Shown: piece after piece, positions 18,597 through 27,638 of the stretch
Numbering within the stretch: position 1 is the stretch's first letter
How the letters are laid out: every line of letters begins with the position of its first letter
Assembly: GCF_009901565.1 (NCBI RefSeq)
Contig: NZ_WXEW01000004.1
Span: 1 to 64,000 of the forward strand
Direction: 5' to 3'
DNA from: Herbidospora solisilvae
Lineage (GTDB): Bacteria > Actinomycetota > Actinomycetes > Streptosporangiales > Streptosporangiaceae
DNA: 64,000 nucleotides
Notes under the pieces: model-generated
The model's database searches: none
What the model was told of the DNA's origin: nothing
The model's input: only the letters and a program-made list of their open reading frames with translations
Translations under genes and position numbers: made by a program

Positions 18597-21154
18597 TGCG
18601 CCTGCCGATCGCCTCTGGGGCGGCCACCGGGGCCGTCGCGCTCACCCTTTATCCGTTGTTCTCCGAGGGCTCGTGGTTCTGGGCGACGCTCGGGATCCTG
18701 CTGTGCACGACGCTCGCGGCGGCCCTGGTGTCGCGGTACGCCCAGCCCGCGTTCGCGGCGCCGGTCGGCATGGCGCTGGCGGCGATCGTGTTCATGACGG
18801 TCACCTTCGCCCGCGACGAGGCGTGGTGGGGGTTCATCCCCAACTTCGACTCCACCGCCCGGATCGCCGAGACGATGGCCGAGGGCTGGGACGAGATCCA
18901 GAAGTTCGCCGCGCCGGTCCCGTCGACCGGGGGCATCAGCCTGCTGACCGCGGGCGGCGTCGCGTTCATCGCGATCCTGGTCGACGCGTTCGCGGTGCGG
19001 GTGCGCCGGGCGGCCCTGGCGGGCCTGCCGCTGCTCGGGCTGTTCACCGTCCCGGCCGCGGTGCTGAACGAGCCGATCGCCTGGCCCGCGTTCATCATCG
19101 GCGCACTCGGGTTCGTCGGCCTGCTGGTCTCCGACGGGCGCGAACGGGTGTCCCACTGGGGCCGGGCCGTGCTGGTACGGCGTTCGCGGACGACCACCAC
19201 CACCCCCGACGCGGGCAAGCTCGTCCTGTCGGGCAAGCGCATCGGGGTCACCGCCGTGGCGCTGGCCATCGGCATCCCGGCGCTGATCCCCACGCTGACG
19301 CCCAACCCGCCGTTCGGGTTCGGGGTCGGCAACGGCCTGGGGCCGGGTGGCCGCAACGTCGGCATCCCCGACGCCATCGCCAAGCTCAGCGGGCAGCTCT
19401 CACACCCGGTGAACGCGCCGGTGCTGACCTACACGTCCAAGGACGACGTGCCGCGCTACCTGCGCATCTACTCGCTCGACGAGTTCGACGGGCAGCAGTT
19501 CAAGTCGAGTTCGCTGCGCGGGCGTCCCGAAGACCGGGTGAGCGAGAGCGTCATGCCGCCCGCGCCCGGCCTGTCGGTCACCACGCCGGGCACCCCCGTC
19601 GACCAGACCATCACGATCAGCGAGGACATCGAGGAGCTGCGCTTCCTGCCGCTCCCCTACCCGGCCACCCAGGTCATCGCCGACGGCGACTGGCGGGCCG
19701 ACCGCAACACCCTCATGGTGTTCTCCACCGAGGACGACGCGGCCGGGCTCGAATACCAGGTCATCGGCAAGGACGTGCGGCCCACGCCCGAGATGCTGGA
19801 CAACGCGCCGATGGCGCCGATCGACGTGCAGGGCCGTTTCCTGACGCTGCCGGCCGACATCGACCCGGCCGTCGTCGCGCTGGCCGAGGACGTCACCCGG
19901 GGCGCGGCCACCCCCTACCAGATGGCGGTGAAGCTGCAGGAGTGGTTCACCCGGACCGGCGGGTTCACCTACGACCTGGAGACGAAGGGGTCGGGGCTCG
20001 ACGCGCTGACCGACTTCCTGCTGGTCGGCAAGTCGGGCTACTGCGAGCAGTTCGCCAGCGCCTTCGCGGTGATGGCGCGGGTGCTGGGCATCCCGTCGCG
20101 GGTGTCGATCGGCTACACCGGCGGCACCAAGTCGGAGGGCCGGTGGGTCGTCCGGACCCACGACGCGCACGCCTGGCCGGAGCTCTACTTCGAGGGCGCC
20201 GGCTGGCTGACCTTCGAGCCGACCCCGTCGGGCGGGTTCGGGCAGGCGACGGCGCGGGTGCCGTCGTACACGCTGCCGCAGTCTGACTCCGCCGAGCCGT
20301 CGCCCGGGGCCTCGGCCAGGCCGTCGGACGACCCCGCCGCCTCGCCGGGGGCGAGCAACCCGGCGCGCGGGATCGGCAACGCCGAGCGGGAACTCGGGCC
20401 GACCGGTCTGCCGGCGGTCGAGGAGAGGTCCATCTGGGTGAACGTCGGCATCGGCGTCGCCGTGGCGCTGCTGCTGTCGCTGATCCCCGCCGTCATGCGG
20501 GCGGTGCTCTGGCTCTGGCGGCGGCGGGTGCTCAACCGGGCGGCGGCCGTGCCCGACGACGAGGTGCCCGTGGTGAAGCCGAAGAAGGACGACGACGACG
20601 GCTGGAGCGGCGGCGAGGTGATCGGCGGCGAGCCCGCCGACCGGCCCCTGTCGGTCTGGGCCGCCGAGGAGCCCGTGGCGCCCGAGCCGAAGGAGAACAC
20701 CTTCGCGGCCCCGGCCGTGGAGGCCGCCTGGGCCGAGTTGTGCGACACCCTGGTCGACCTGGGCATGCCCAAGGCGGGCAGCGAGACCCCGCGGGCGCTC
20801 GGCCGGCGGCTGGCGGCGGCCTACCCCCTCGACACCGAAGCGGCCAGGGCGCTGACCAAGATCGCCACCAGCGAGGAGAAGTTGCGGTACGCCCGCACGC
20901 CCGGCGAGGTCACGCCCCTGGTCGACGACCTGAAGGCGGTCAGGCGGGGCCTGGCGGCGTCGGTGTCGCGGGGGCGGCGGATCGCGGCGGTGCTGGCGCC
21001 CATGTCGTCGCTGCTGCGGGTGCGCGGCCTCGGCGAGCGAGTGCTCGACGGGTTCGACCGGCTGGAGAACATCCGGCTGCGCCCGGCACGCAAGGAAGAC
21101 GAGAGCGCGACCGCCGACGACGTGCTGGAGTCACAGGTCGGGTCGCGACGGTAA
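18596..21154 (+). CDS. Membrane-bound transglutaminase-like protease (TgpA/DUF3488 type)
   Basis: The 852-residue protein has an N-terminal block of about six membrane helices, a large extracytoplasmic region with a transglutaminase-core domain, one more helix near 612-640 and a cytoplasmic C-terminal domain. The catalytic triad is visible as cysteine near 482 in GKSGYCEQF, histidine in THDAHAWPELY near 523, and the following TFEPTPSG motif. The linker after the core domain is rich in Ser, Pro and Ala. Related proteins act on cell-envelope substrates, but the substrate here is unknown. Translationally coupled to the DUF58 gene. Confidence 0.9.
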   Translation: MRLPIASGAATGAVALTLYPLFSEGSWFWATLGILLCTTLAAALVSRYAQPAFAAPVGMALAAIVFMTVTFARDEAWWGFIPNFDSTARIAETMAEGWDEIQKFAAPVPSTGGISLLTAGGVAFIAILVDAFAVRVRRAALAGLPLLGLFTVPAAVLNEPIAWPAFIIGALGFVGLLVSDGRERVSHWGRAVLVRRSRTTTTTPDAGKLVLSGKRIGVTAVALAIGIPALIPTLTPNPPFGFGVGNGLGPGGRNVGIPDAIAKLSGQLSHPVNAPVLTYTSKDDVPRYLRIYSLDEFDGQQFKSSSLRGRPEDRVSESVMPPAPGLSVTTPGTPVDQTITISEDIEELRFLPLPYPATQVIADGDWRADRNTLMVFSTEDDAAGLEYQVIGKDVRPTPEMLDNAPMAPIDVQGRFLTLPADIDPAVVALAEDVTRGAATPYQMAVKLQEWFTRTGGFTYDLETKGSGLDALTDFLLVGKSGYCEQFASAFAVMARVLGIPSRVSIGYTGGTKSEGRWVVRTHDAHAWPELYFEGAGWLTFEPTPSGGFGQATARVPSYTLPQSDSAEPSPGASARPSDDPAASPGASNPARGIGNAERELGPTGLPAVEERSIWVNVGIGVAVALLLSLIPAVMRAVLWLWRRRVLNRAAAVPDDEVPVVKPKKDDDDGWSGGEVIGGEPADRPLSVWAAEEPVAPEPKENTFAAPAVEAAWAELCDTLVDLGMPKAGSETPRALGRRLAAAYPLDTEAARALTKIATSEEKLRYARTPGEVTPLVDDLKAVRRGLAASVSRGRRIAAVLAPMSSLLRVRGLGERVLDGFDRLENIRLRPARKEDESATADDVLESQVGSRR

Positions 21155-21241
21155 CAGCGGAACAAACGAGCGGGCTCGGGGCGTGTCAGCCCCGGGCCCG
21201 CCGTGTTCGCGTGATTAGTGTGACAAGTGAAACCGCGGCGG

Positions 21242-21640
21242 CTAGCGCTCGTCGTTACGACGGCGCCAGCGCTCCTCCATGCGCTCCATGAAGCCGGGAC
21301 GGCGCCCACGGCGGGCGGCCGGCCCCTGCTGCTGCGTGGACGTGGCGGAGCGGCTGTCGCCGTGGAAACCGTTCATGCGTTTCCAGCTGGACAGACCCCA
21401 CAGACACGTCGCGAGCATGACCACAAAGCCGGCGACCCCGAGCCAGATGACGGTGGACACGACGCCGACCATCAGCAGGACGACGCCGAGTGCGAAGCCG
21501 ATGGAGGCCTTCACCAGGCGGCGCTTGTAATGGCTGCGTGGGTCACTGATCCGGACGGTATTGGCCCACTTCGGGTCCTCGGCATAGAGGGCCTGCTCGA
21601 TCTGGTCGAGCAAGCGCTGCTCGTGCTCAGACAGCGGCAC
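21242..21640 (-). CDS. DUF3040 membrane protein
   Basis: Small actinomycete membrane protein of unknown function, 132 residues. It begins VPLSEHEQRLLDQIEQALYAEDP, the recognisable DUF3040 start, has two adjacent membrane helices between about 45 and 85, and a basic C-terminus. The GTG at 21640 has GGGAGG 4 bp upstream; the longer reading frame has no such site. It lies between the MoxR operon (convergent) and dinB, a common arrangement in actinomycetes. Confidence 0.88.
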   Translation of the reverse strand: MPLSEHEQRLLDQIEQALYAEDPKWANTVRISDPRSHYKRRLVKASIGFALGVVLLMVGVVSTVIWLGVAGFVVMLATCLWGLSSWKRMNGFHGDSRSATSTQQQGPAARRGRRPGFMERMEERWRRRNDER

Positions 21641-21796
21641 GGCGCCTCCCAAGGACGGCCCCAAGACGGGGAAGACGGCAACGAACGAAGGATGTCCGAA
21701 CCCTGCGGTCGGTTATCCCCAGAATACGAGTCTGTAGACGTGGGCGAAAGAAAACGGTCAGAACGTCCACAAGCGCGGTCCAATGCGGAGGTGACG

Positions 21797-23035
21797 TCAT
21801 AGATCCATTGGACCAAACCGTTTTCGGACGAGCGAGGCGGGGCGGACCGCATCCGGTCCGAACCTCCGGATCGCCTTGTCCATGGCCTGTTCCGCCTCCC
21901 GCCAGCCGATCTCGCGGTCTCCCAGGCCGATTTGCCTGGTCGCCGTGTCTGCCGGGCGGAGGTTCTCCATCCGGACGCCTACGAGTCGCAGCCGCACTCT
22001 ATCGAGACCTGCGGCCCTGTAGAGGTCGCAAGCGGTGGTATGTATCTCTTTCGCCACATCTGTGGCCTCTCGGAGGGTACGCGACCGCGTGATGGTCGTG
22101 AAATCTGACCGGCGCAGCTTCACGCTGACGGTCCGGCCGACGTAGCCGGCGGCGCGCAGCCGGGCGGCGACCCGCTCCGAGAGCCGGAGCAGCTCCCGCA
22201 TGATCGTCTCGGGGTCGTCGACGTCGTGGGCGAAGGTCTCCTCGTTGCCGATGCTCTTGTCGGGGACGTGGGCGGTCACCCGGCGCTCGTCGCGGCCCCA
22301 CGCCAGCGCCGCCAGATGGCTCCCCGCGGCCCCGAACTCGCGCTGGAGCGTGGCAACCGGCACCCGGGCCAGGTCGCCCACCGTTTTGATGCCCAGGCGC
22401 GTCAGGGCCTGCTCAGTGCGTTCGCCCACACCCCACAGGGCGGCGACGGGCAGCGGGTGGAGGAACTCGACGACGCCCTCGGCCGGGACGACCAGGAGGC
22501 CGTCGGGCTTGCACTGGCGGGAGGCGAGCTTGGCGACGAACTTGGTGGACGCGACCCCGACCGAGCAGGTCACCCCGAAGCGCTCGGCCACCTGGGCCCG
22601 GATCGCCGCGGCGATCTGAACCGGGGACCCCAGCCTGCGGCGGGCCCCGCCGACGTCGAGGAAGGCCTCGTCGACCGAGAGCGGCTCCACGAGCGGGGTG
22701 ACGGCGTGGAAGATCTCGAAGACGCCCTTGGAGATCGCGCCGTATTTGCCGTGGGAGGGCGGGATGACCGTCGCCTGCGGGCACAGGCGCATCGCCCGGG
22801 TCATCGGCATCGCCGAGTGGACCCCGAACCTGCGGGCCTCGTAGGTGGCGCTCAGCACCACGCCCCGCGCCCCGGCGGCGCCGACGATCACGGGGGTGCC
22901 CCGGAGCTCCGGGCGCTCGATCAGCTCGACCGCCGCGAAGAACGCGTCCATGTCGACGTGGAGGATCGGGCAGCCGGCGTCGTCGGCGACTTGGGCCGGG
23001 CCGGTGACCTGCGGCAACACCTGTTTCCTCGACAT
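21797..23035 (-). CDS. dinB: DNA polymerase IV (Y-family)
   Basis: Translesion DNA polymerase. The 412-residue product has the catalytic motif HVDMDAFFAAVE near residue 27, the second metal-binding motif LSVDEAFLDVGG, YEARRFGVHSAMPM in the fingers, a helix-hairpin-helix thumb (GVGERTEQALTRLGIKTVGDLA) and a little-finger domain. I do not see a canonical QLxLF clamp-binding motif at the very C-terminus. The ATG start gives the usual length. The upstream region holds copy 1 of the structured repeat, which ends about 30 bp before the start codon. Confidence 0.95.
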   Translation of the reverse strand: MSRKQVLPQVTGPAQVADDAGCPILHVDMDAFFAAVELIERPELRGTPVIVGAAGARGVVLSATYEARRFGVHSAMPMTRAMRLCPQATVIPPSHGKYGAISKGVFEIFHAVTPLVEPLSVDEAFLDVGGARRRLGSPVQIAAAIRAQVAERFGVTCSVGVASTKFVAKLASRQCKPDGLLVVPAEGVVEFLHPLPVAALWGVGERTEQALTRLGIKTVGDLARVPVATLQREFGAAGSHLAALAWGRDERRVTAHVPDKSIGNEETFAHDVDDPETIMRELLRLSERVAARLRAAGYVGRTVSVKLRRSDFTTITRSRTLREATDVAKEIHTTACDLYRAAGLDRVRLRLVGVRMENLRPADTATRQIGLGDREIGWREAEQAMDKAIRRFGPDAVRPASLVRKRFGPMDL

Positions 23036-23066
23036 GCCGCGAGTCTAACCGAACGTCTGTTTGATT

Positions 23067-23178
23067 GCGCGGGCTCCGCCCGCGCGGGCCCGAGCGCTTT
23101 CAGCCGGCGTCTTCCCTCGTCGCTCCGGGTCGCTTCGCTCTCCTGCGCTCCTCAGTCCAGACACCGGCGCGCTCGGGC
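23067..23178 (+). repeat. Structured intergenic repeat, copy 1
   Basis: Read on the plus strand: an 8-bp perfect hairpin GCGCGGGC/GCCCGCGC with loop TCC (23067-23085), then stem arm 23088-23097 pairing perfectly with 23169-23178 (GCCCGAGCGC with GCGCTCGGGC), enclosing a 54-nt core at 23109-23162. The core differs at one position from copy 2 at 61714-61767. Both stems differ in sequence from copy 2 but keep full pairing. It lies in the leader region of dinB, opposite to dinB's strand in this reading. Confidence 0.8.
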
Positions 23179-23338
23179 ACAGCATGAGCAGACCTGCATG
23201 TTCACCCGACCCCTCTCCCCGGCCGCCGCGCACCCACGGCCGGACCTGCCCGCTCGGCCGGACCGGCTCGTCGGCGAGTGGAGCGGGAGCGGGCGGTTGG
23301 CGCCGGGTGCGGCGCTTCTCGGGAGCGGTGGTCGGTGC

Positions 23339-23363
23339 CGGGGTGGGCGGAGCCGTAACGGAA
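23339..23363 (+). repeat. 25-bp direct match, copy A
   Basis: A 25-mer starting CGGGGTGGGCGG and ending GTAACGGAA is identical to the reverse complement of 60404-60428. The match extends 5 bp further upstream with one mismatch. It ends 8 bp before the methyltransferase stop codon. With the structured repeat it forms a pair of landmarks found in the same order and relative orientation at both sites. Confidence 0.75.
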
Positions 23364-23371
23364 AGAGTCTT

Positions 23372-24067
23372 TTAGCGGTGGGCCAAGAGGTGGATCCTGG
23401 TCGCGATGTCCCTCAGGACGGGGTGGGCGGTGGCGGCCCTTTCCAGCTCGATCAAGCCATCCGGGTCGTCTTCGGCGAAGCGGCTGGGGACCAGGTCGGT
23501 GAAGACGCGGGCGCCCTGGACCTCGCCGACGGTGAAGCCGGCCTTGCTCAGGAGGGCCGCGAGGGCCTCGCCGGTGAAGCGGCGGGGGGTCGGGTCCTTC
23601 TCTCCCCAGGTGCCGGTCTCCAGGACCTCGCGGGCCTCGGCGAAGTTGCCGGCCAGGGCGCGGTGGATGGCGGTGGCGACGGGGTTGGCGGCCAGGACGC
23701 TGACCACTCCCCCAGGCCGGACGACCGTGTGGACCGACGCGAGGGCGGCCGAGGGGTCGTCGACGTATTCCAGCACGCTGTGGCAGAGCACCAGGTCGGC
23801 GCTGGCGGGCGGGAGGAGGTCGGCCAGGTCACCGGCGTCGCCCTGGAGGCCGGTGACGGTCACGCCGGCCTCGGCGGCGCGGCGCTCCAGCGCGGCCAGC
23901 GAGTCGGGCGTGGGGTCGACCACCGTCACCGAGTGGCCCAGGCGGGCCAGCGGCACCGCGAACCCGCCGGTGCCGCCGCCGGCGTCGAGGATGTCGAGCG
24001 CGGCTCTGCCGGCGATGACCGCCTGGAGCGACTCCCAGACGACGGCCTGCCGCGTGGCGTCACGCAC
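23372..24067 (-). CDS. SAM-dependent class I methyltransferase
   Basis: 231-residue Rossmann-fold methyltransferase of unknown substrate. The SAM-binding motif I is DILDAGGGTGGFAVPLA, motif II is VVDPTPDSLAALE, and LVLCHSVLEYVDD follows, as in ubiquinone/menaquinone- and tRNA-type enzymes. I chose the GTG at 24067 because GGAGG lies 6 bp upstream; a GTG 12 codons earlier lacks a site. It is upstream of dinB as in other actinomycetes and 60 bp downstream of nusB. A small-molecule or tRNA substrate is possible. Confidence 0.85.
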   Translation of the reverse strand: MRDATRQAVVWESLQAVIAGRAALDILDAGGGTGGFAVPLARLGHSVTVVDPTPDSLAALERRAAEAGVTVTGLQGDAGDLADLLPPASADLVLCHSVLEYVDDPSAALASVHTVVRPGGVVSVLAANPVATAIHRALAGNFAEAREVLETGTWGEKDPTPRRFTGEALAALLSKAGFTVGEVQGARVFTDLVPSRFAEDDPDGLIELERAATAHPVLRDIATRIHLLAHR

Positions 24068-24127
24068 GGTGATCCTCCGAAATGTCGACGACGGCGTAGG
24101 CACGCCAGCCTACGCCGCCGCCGGAGC

Positions 24128-24538
24128 TCAGAGCGTCAGGGACGGCTTGAGCTGCTTGAACCGGGCCAGCAGGCCGTTGACGAACTGGGGCGACTCGTCG
24201 GTCGAGAGCTCACCGGCGAGGCCCACCCACTCACTGATCACGACACCCTCGGGCACTTCCTCGACCCAGAGCATCTCGTAGGTGCCGACCCGGAGGATGT
24301 TGCGGTCGACGGCGGGCATGCGCTCCATCGTCCACCCCTCCGCGTAGGTCGAGATGAGCTCGTCGATGCGGCCCAGCCGCCCGGCCACGCCCTCGACCAG
24401 GCTGATCGTGTATTCGTTGACCGGAGGCTCGGCCCGCTCGACCCGCTCGGCGAGGATGTCGAGCGGGTTGGTGTCACGTGCCTCGGCCTCGAAGAGGATG
24501 TCGAGCGCGCGGCGGCGCGCCTTCCCCCGGGCAGACAT
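24128..24538 (-). CDS. nusB: Transcription antitermination factor NusB
   Basis: RNA-binding factor that works with NusE (S10) in rRNA antitermination. The 136-residue all-helical product starts [22 protein letters not shown] and has VDRNILRVGTYEMLW and VISEWVGLAGELSTDESPQFVNGLL, family signatures. Its ATG overlaps the efp stop by one base (TGATG), so the two are translationally coupled. Confidence 0.96.
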   Translation of the reverse strand: MSARGKARRRALDILFEAEARDTNPLDILAERVERAEPPVNEYTISLVEGVAGRLGRIDELISTYAEGWTMERMPAVDRNILRVGTYEMLWVEEVPEGVVISEWVGLAGELSTDESPQFVNGLLARFKQLKPSLTL

Positions 24539-25098
24539 CAAGCGCGACCGAGGTAGTCGCCGGTCCGGGTGTCGACCTTGACCTTCTCGCCGGTGGTGAT
24601 GAACAGCGGCACCTTGATCTCGGCGCCGGTCTCGAGCGTGGCGGGCTTGGTGCCGCCGGTCGAGCGGTCTCCCTGGAGGCCCGGCTCGGTCTCGGCGATC
24701 GTCAGCTCGACGGCGGCCGGGAGCTCGACGTAGAGGACGTTGCCCTCGTTGATCGCGACCGTGGCGAGCATGTTCTCGAGCAGGTAGTTGGCGGCGTCGC
24801 CGACGGCCACGCGGGAGACGTTGAGCATGTCGTAGGTCTCGGTGTCCATGAAGACGAACTCGTCGCCGTCCATGTAGGAGAACTGCATCTCGCGGCGGTC
24901 GACGGTCGCCACCTCGACCTTGACGCCGGCGTTGAAGGTCTTGTCGACGACCTTGCCCGACATGATGTTCTTCAGCTTCGTGCGGACGAACGCACCGCCC
25001 TTACCGGGCTTGACGTGCTGGAACTCCACGACGGACCAGAGGTCGCCGCCGTCGAGTTTGAGCACGAGTCCGTTCTTGAGGTCGTTCGTGGTCGCCAC
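24538..25098 (-). CDS. efp: Translation elongation factor P
   Basis: Three-domain tRNA-shaped factor that relieves ribosome stalling at polyproline. The 186-residue protein shows the KOW-like N-terminal domain with the tip PGKGGAF (lysine 33 contacts the P-site tRNA), followed by two OB domains. No modification enzyme of the EpmA or YmfI type is visible in the window, in line with actinomycete EF-P working without it. GTG start, upstream of nusB and downstream of pepP. It should matter here because many window proteins are proline-rich (FtsI, FtsL). Confidence 0.97.
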   Translation of the reverse strand: MATTNDLKNGLVLKLDGGDLWSVVEFQHVKPGKGGAFVRTKLKNIMSGKVVDKTFNAGVKVEVATVDRREMQFSYMDGDEFVFMDTETYDMLNVSRVAVGDAANYLLENMLATVAINEGNVLYVELPAAVELTIAETEPGLQGDRSTGGTKPATLETGAEIKVPLFITTGEKVKVDTRTGDYLGRA

Positions 25099-25128
25099 GT
25101 GAAGTCTCTTCTCCTGCGTGCGGGCCGC

Positions 25129-26166
25129 TCACAGGACGAGCAGCTCCCTGGTGGTGAGTGTGAGCAGTTCCGGCAATGGGTCACGCGTCACGAGCGTGTC
25201 CTCGATGCGCACACCGCCCAACCCCGGCAGGTAGACCCCGGGTTCGACGGTGATCGGAACTCGATCCTCTAGTCTACCGGTCCGGCCGGGGCCGAGAAAC
25301 GGCTCCTCGTGGATCTCCAGGCCCACGCCGTGGCCGAGGCCGTGGCCGAAGCGGTCGCCGTATCCGGCGGCGGCGATCACGTCGCGCGCGGCGGCGTCGA
25401 TCTCGGCCGCCGTCGCCCCCGGCCGCACGGCGGCGCGTCCGGCCGCCTGGGCGTCGTGGACGAGGGTGTAGATCTCGCGCTGCCAGCCGGACGGCTCGCC
25501 CAAGGCCACGGTCCGGGTCATGTCGGCGTGGTAGCCGGCGTACAGGGCGCCGAAGTCCATGGTGACGAGGTCGCCCCGCCGGACCGGGCGGTCGCCGGGC
25601 GAGTGGTGCGGGACGGCGCCGTTGGGGCCGCTCGCGACGATCGTCTCGAAGGCGGGGCGGTCGGCGCCCAGTTCCGTCATGCGCAGTTCGAGCATCCGGG
25701 CGATCTCGCGTTCGGTCAGGCCGGCCGCGATCTGTTCGGCGACCAGCGCGAACGCCTGGTCGGTGAGGGCGCAGGCGCGGGCCAGGGCGGCGATCTCGGT
25801 GTCGTCCTTGACCGTCCTGAGGTCCTCGACCAGGCCCTCCGTGAGGGGCGCCCTCCCGCCCAGGCGGTGGTATTCGGCGACCGTCAGGTGGTGGGCCTCG
25901 ACGGCGGCGCCGGCTTCGAGGAGGTCGCCGGCGACGTCGCGGGTCTCCTTGATCTGTACGTCGCCGCCGAGCCCCCGGGCCGTCTCGATGTAGCGGGAGT
26001 CGGTCGCCAGGACCGCGCTCGCGTCGGCCCGCACCAGCACGGCGGCGTTGGAGCTGGCCAGGCCGGTCAGGTAGCGCACGTTGACGGGCCGGGTGACCAG
26101 CAGGCCGGCGTGGCCGCCCTCGGCGAGGAGGGCGGCCAGGCGGGCGCGGCGTTCGGCGAAGCTCAT
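25129..26166 (-). CDS. pepP: Xaa-Pro aminopeptidase/dipeptidase (M24 family)
   Basis: Metallopeptidase cleaving X-Pro bonds. The 345-residue protein has an N-terminal creatinase-like domain and a C-terminal pita-bread domain with the five metal ligands in order: aspartates in DFGALYAGYHADMTRT, histidine in GHGLGHGVGLEIHEEP, and glutamates in VEPGVY and RIEDTL. The assignment between PepP and PepQ is not certain. I start at the ATG at 26166; a GTG six codons earlier is possible. It sits directly upstream of efp, as in many bacteria. Confidence 0.88.
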   Translation of the reverse strand: MSFAERRARLAALLAEGGHAGLLVTRPVNVRYLTGLASSNAAVLVRADASAVLATDSRYIETARGLGGDVQIKETRDVAGDLLEAGAAVEAHHLTVAEYHRLGGRAPLTEGLVEDLRTVKDDTEIAALARACALTDQAFALVAEQIAAGLTEREIARMLELRMTELGADRPAFETIVASGPNGAVPHHSPGDRPVRRGDLVTMDFGALYAGYHADMTRTVALGEPSGWQREIYTLVHDAQAAGRAAVRPGATAAEIDAAARDVIAAAGYGDRFGHGLGHGVGLEIHEEPFLGPGRTGRLEDRVPITVEPGVYLPGLGGVRIEDTLVTRDPLPELLTLTTRELLVL

Positions 26167-26185
26167 GGTTGGAATGTAGGACACC

Positions 26186-27613
26186 TCAGCATGCCGGGGG
26201 CTCCAGGCGGGCCTTCGCGCGGACCTCCGCGGGTTTCGCCGCGCCGCCGAGGAGCGCGCGGGTCAGCGACTCGCCGTCTCCGGCCATCCGGTCGAGGACC
26301 GTGGCGAAGTGGTCGTCGGTGAGGGCGTGCTCGTCTCGCCGCAGGGCCGTGAGGACGACCCTTCTCAGCAGTTCCTTGATGTAGGAGGCGGTCACGCCCT
26401 CGGTGGCCGCGACGATCGCCGCCACGTCGGCCTCGACGGGCCGGTCGCGGGCGTAGAGGCGGACCAGCCGCTCCCGGGCGCGCTCGTCGGGGGGCGGGAT
26501 CTCGACGGCCAGGTCGATGCGGCCGGGCCGCTGGACCAGCGCCGTCTCCAGGGCCTCCACCCGGTTGGTGGTGAGCAGGAAGGTCACGTCGGCGTCTCCG
26601 GCGACGCCGTCCATGGCGTCGAGGAGGCTGAACAGCAGCGGGCTGGTCTGGAAGTGGGAGCGGTCCTCGGCGATGAGGTCGACGTCCTCGACGACCACGA
26701 TCGAGGGTTGCAGCTTCCGGGCCAGGGCGACCGCGAAGCCGATCTTCGCCATGCCCTCGGCGGTCATCAGGATCGCGGTGCTCTCGGGCCGCCGCCCGAG
26801 CAGGTAGCGCACGGTGTGGGTCTTGCCGGTGCCGGGCGGCCCGTAGAGCAGCAGGCCCCGCCGCAGGTGCTGGCCCGCCTCGCGGAGCCGGTCGCCCTGC
26901 CGCCCGATGCCGACGACGTGCTCCTCCAGGGCTTCGAGGCGGCCCTCGGGCAGCACCACCTCCTCGGGGGCCAGCTCGGCCCGGGGGACGAAGGTGAGCA
27001 ACTCGTTCCTGCGGTGCTCGCTGAAGCCGAAGGTGACCACCCGGCCGCGCAGCGGATCGAGCTCACGCATGAGGCGGTCGACCTCCTGGCGCACGCCCGT
27101 CGCGGTCTCCCTGTCGGCGGCGATGACCGTCAGAACGGAGGCCTCGGTGAAGTCCTCACGGGTGTTGATCCCCAGCACCACCGGGGCACCGTCGGGGGCG
27201 TGGGTGCACACCAGTCCGAGCTGGACCACGTCGATGGTCTCGTCGGGGCCGACGGCGGCCACCGTGTAGTCGGCGCGGCCCAGCAGCGTGCCGCCGTGGG
27301 TGAGGGCGCTGGTGATCATGTTGATCATGCTCATGAAGCGCCGGTCGGAGCCCACCACGCCGAACCATCCGGCGTCGGGGGTGTGGGCGGCCAGGTAGCG
27401 GTCGGCGGCGAGCTGGAGGCCGGCGTGCTCGAAGAGGCGGTACTTCTCCTCGACCACCACCAGCTCGCTCAGAGGCCGGCCCAGGTGGCCGGTGACCTTG
27501 GCGACGAGGGGCGAGGAGGCGTTGTCCTCGCTCACCCGTCCGGCGACGGCTTCGTAGACCCGGCGGAGGCTCTGGGCCAGGGCGCGGGCGTCGTGCGAGT
27601 CGATTGACGTCAC
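26186..27613 (-). CDS. Stand-alone AAA ATPase with unique N-terminal domain
   Basis: 475 residues. Residues 1-245 form a domain I do not recognise, with a mixed alpha/beta pattern. The C-terminal half is a classical AAA module: Walker A GPPGTGKTHTVRY near 257, Walker B VVVEDVDLI, sensor-1 LLTTNRVE and the arginine finger in QRPGRIDLA, followed by a helical lid. The motif set is that of classic AAA proteins (FtsH/Cdc48 type), not of MoxR or Lon. No protease or membrane domain is fused, so it may be a disaggregase or unfoldase. The stop is 19 bp before pepP and the start 25 bp after the efflux gene. Confidence 0.85.
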   Translation of the reverse strand: MTSIDSHDARALAQSLRRVYEAVAGRVSEDNASSPLVAKVTGHLGRPLSELVVVEEKYRLFEHAGLQLAADRYLAAHTPDAGWFGVVGSDRRFMSMINMITSALTHGGTLLGRADYTVAAVGPDETIDVVQLGLVCTHAPDGAPVVLGINTREDFTEASVLTVIAADRETATGVRQEVDRLMRELDPLRGRVVTFGFSEHRRNELLTFVPRAELAPEEVVLPEGRLEALEEHVVGIGRQGDRLREAGQHLRRGLLLYGPPGTGKTHTVRYLLGRRPESTAILMTAEGMAKIGFAVALARKLQPSIVVVEDVDLIAEDRSHFQTSPLLFSLLDAMDGVAGDADVTFLLTTNRVEALETALVQRPGRIDLAVEIPPPDERARERLVRLYARDRPVEADVAAIVAATEGVTASYIKELLRRVVLTALRRDEHALTDDHFATVLDRMAGDGESLTRALLGGAAKPAEVRAKARLEPPAC

Positions 27614-27638
27614 CTGGTCATGCTGCCAAACGAGTGCC

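Larger units (their letters stand above)
23036..23371. other. Gene-free region upstream of dinB
   Basis: 336 bp between the methyltransferase stop and the dinB start. It contains copy 1 of the structured repeat (23067-23178), a GC-rich spacer without obvious features, and a 25-mer (23339-23363) that recurs at 60404-60428. No reading frame here looks coding. Confidence 0.6.
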
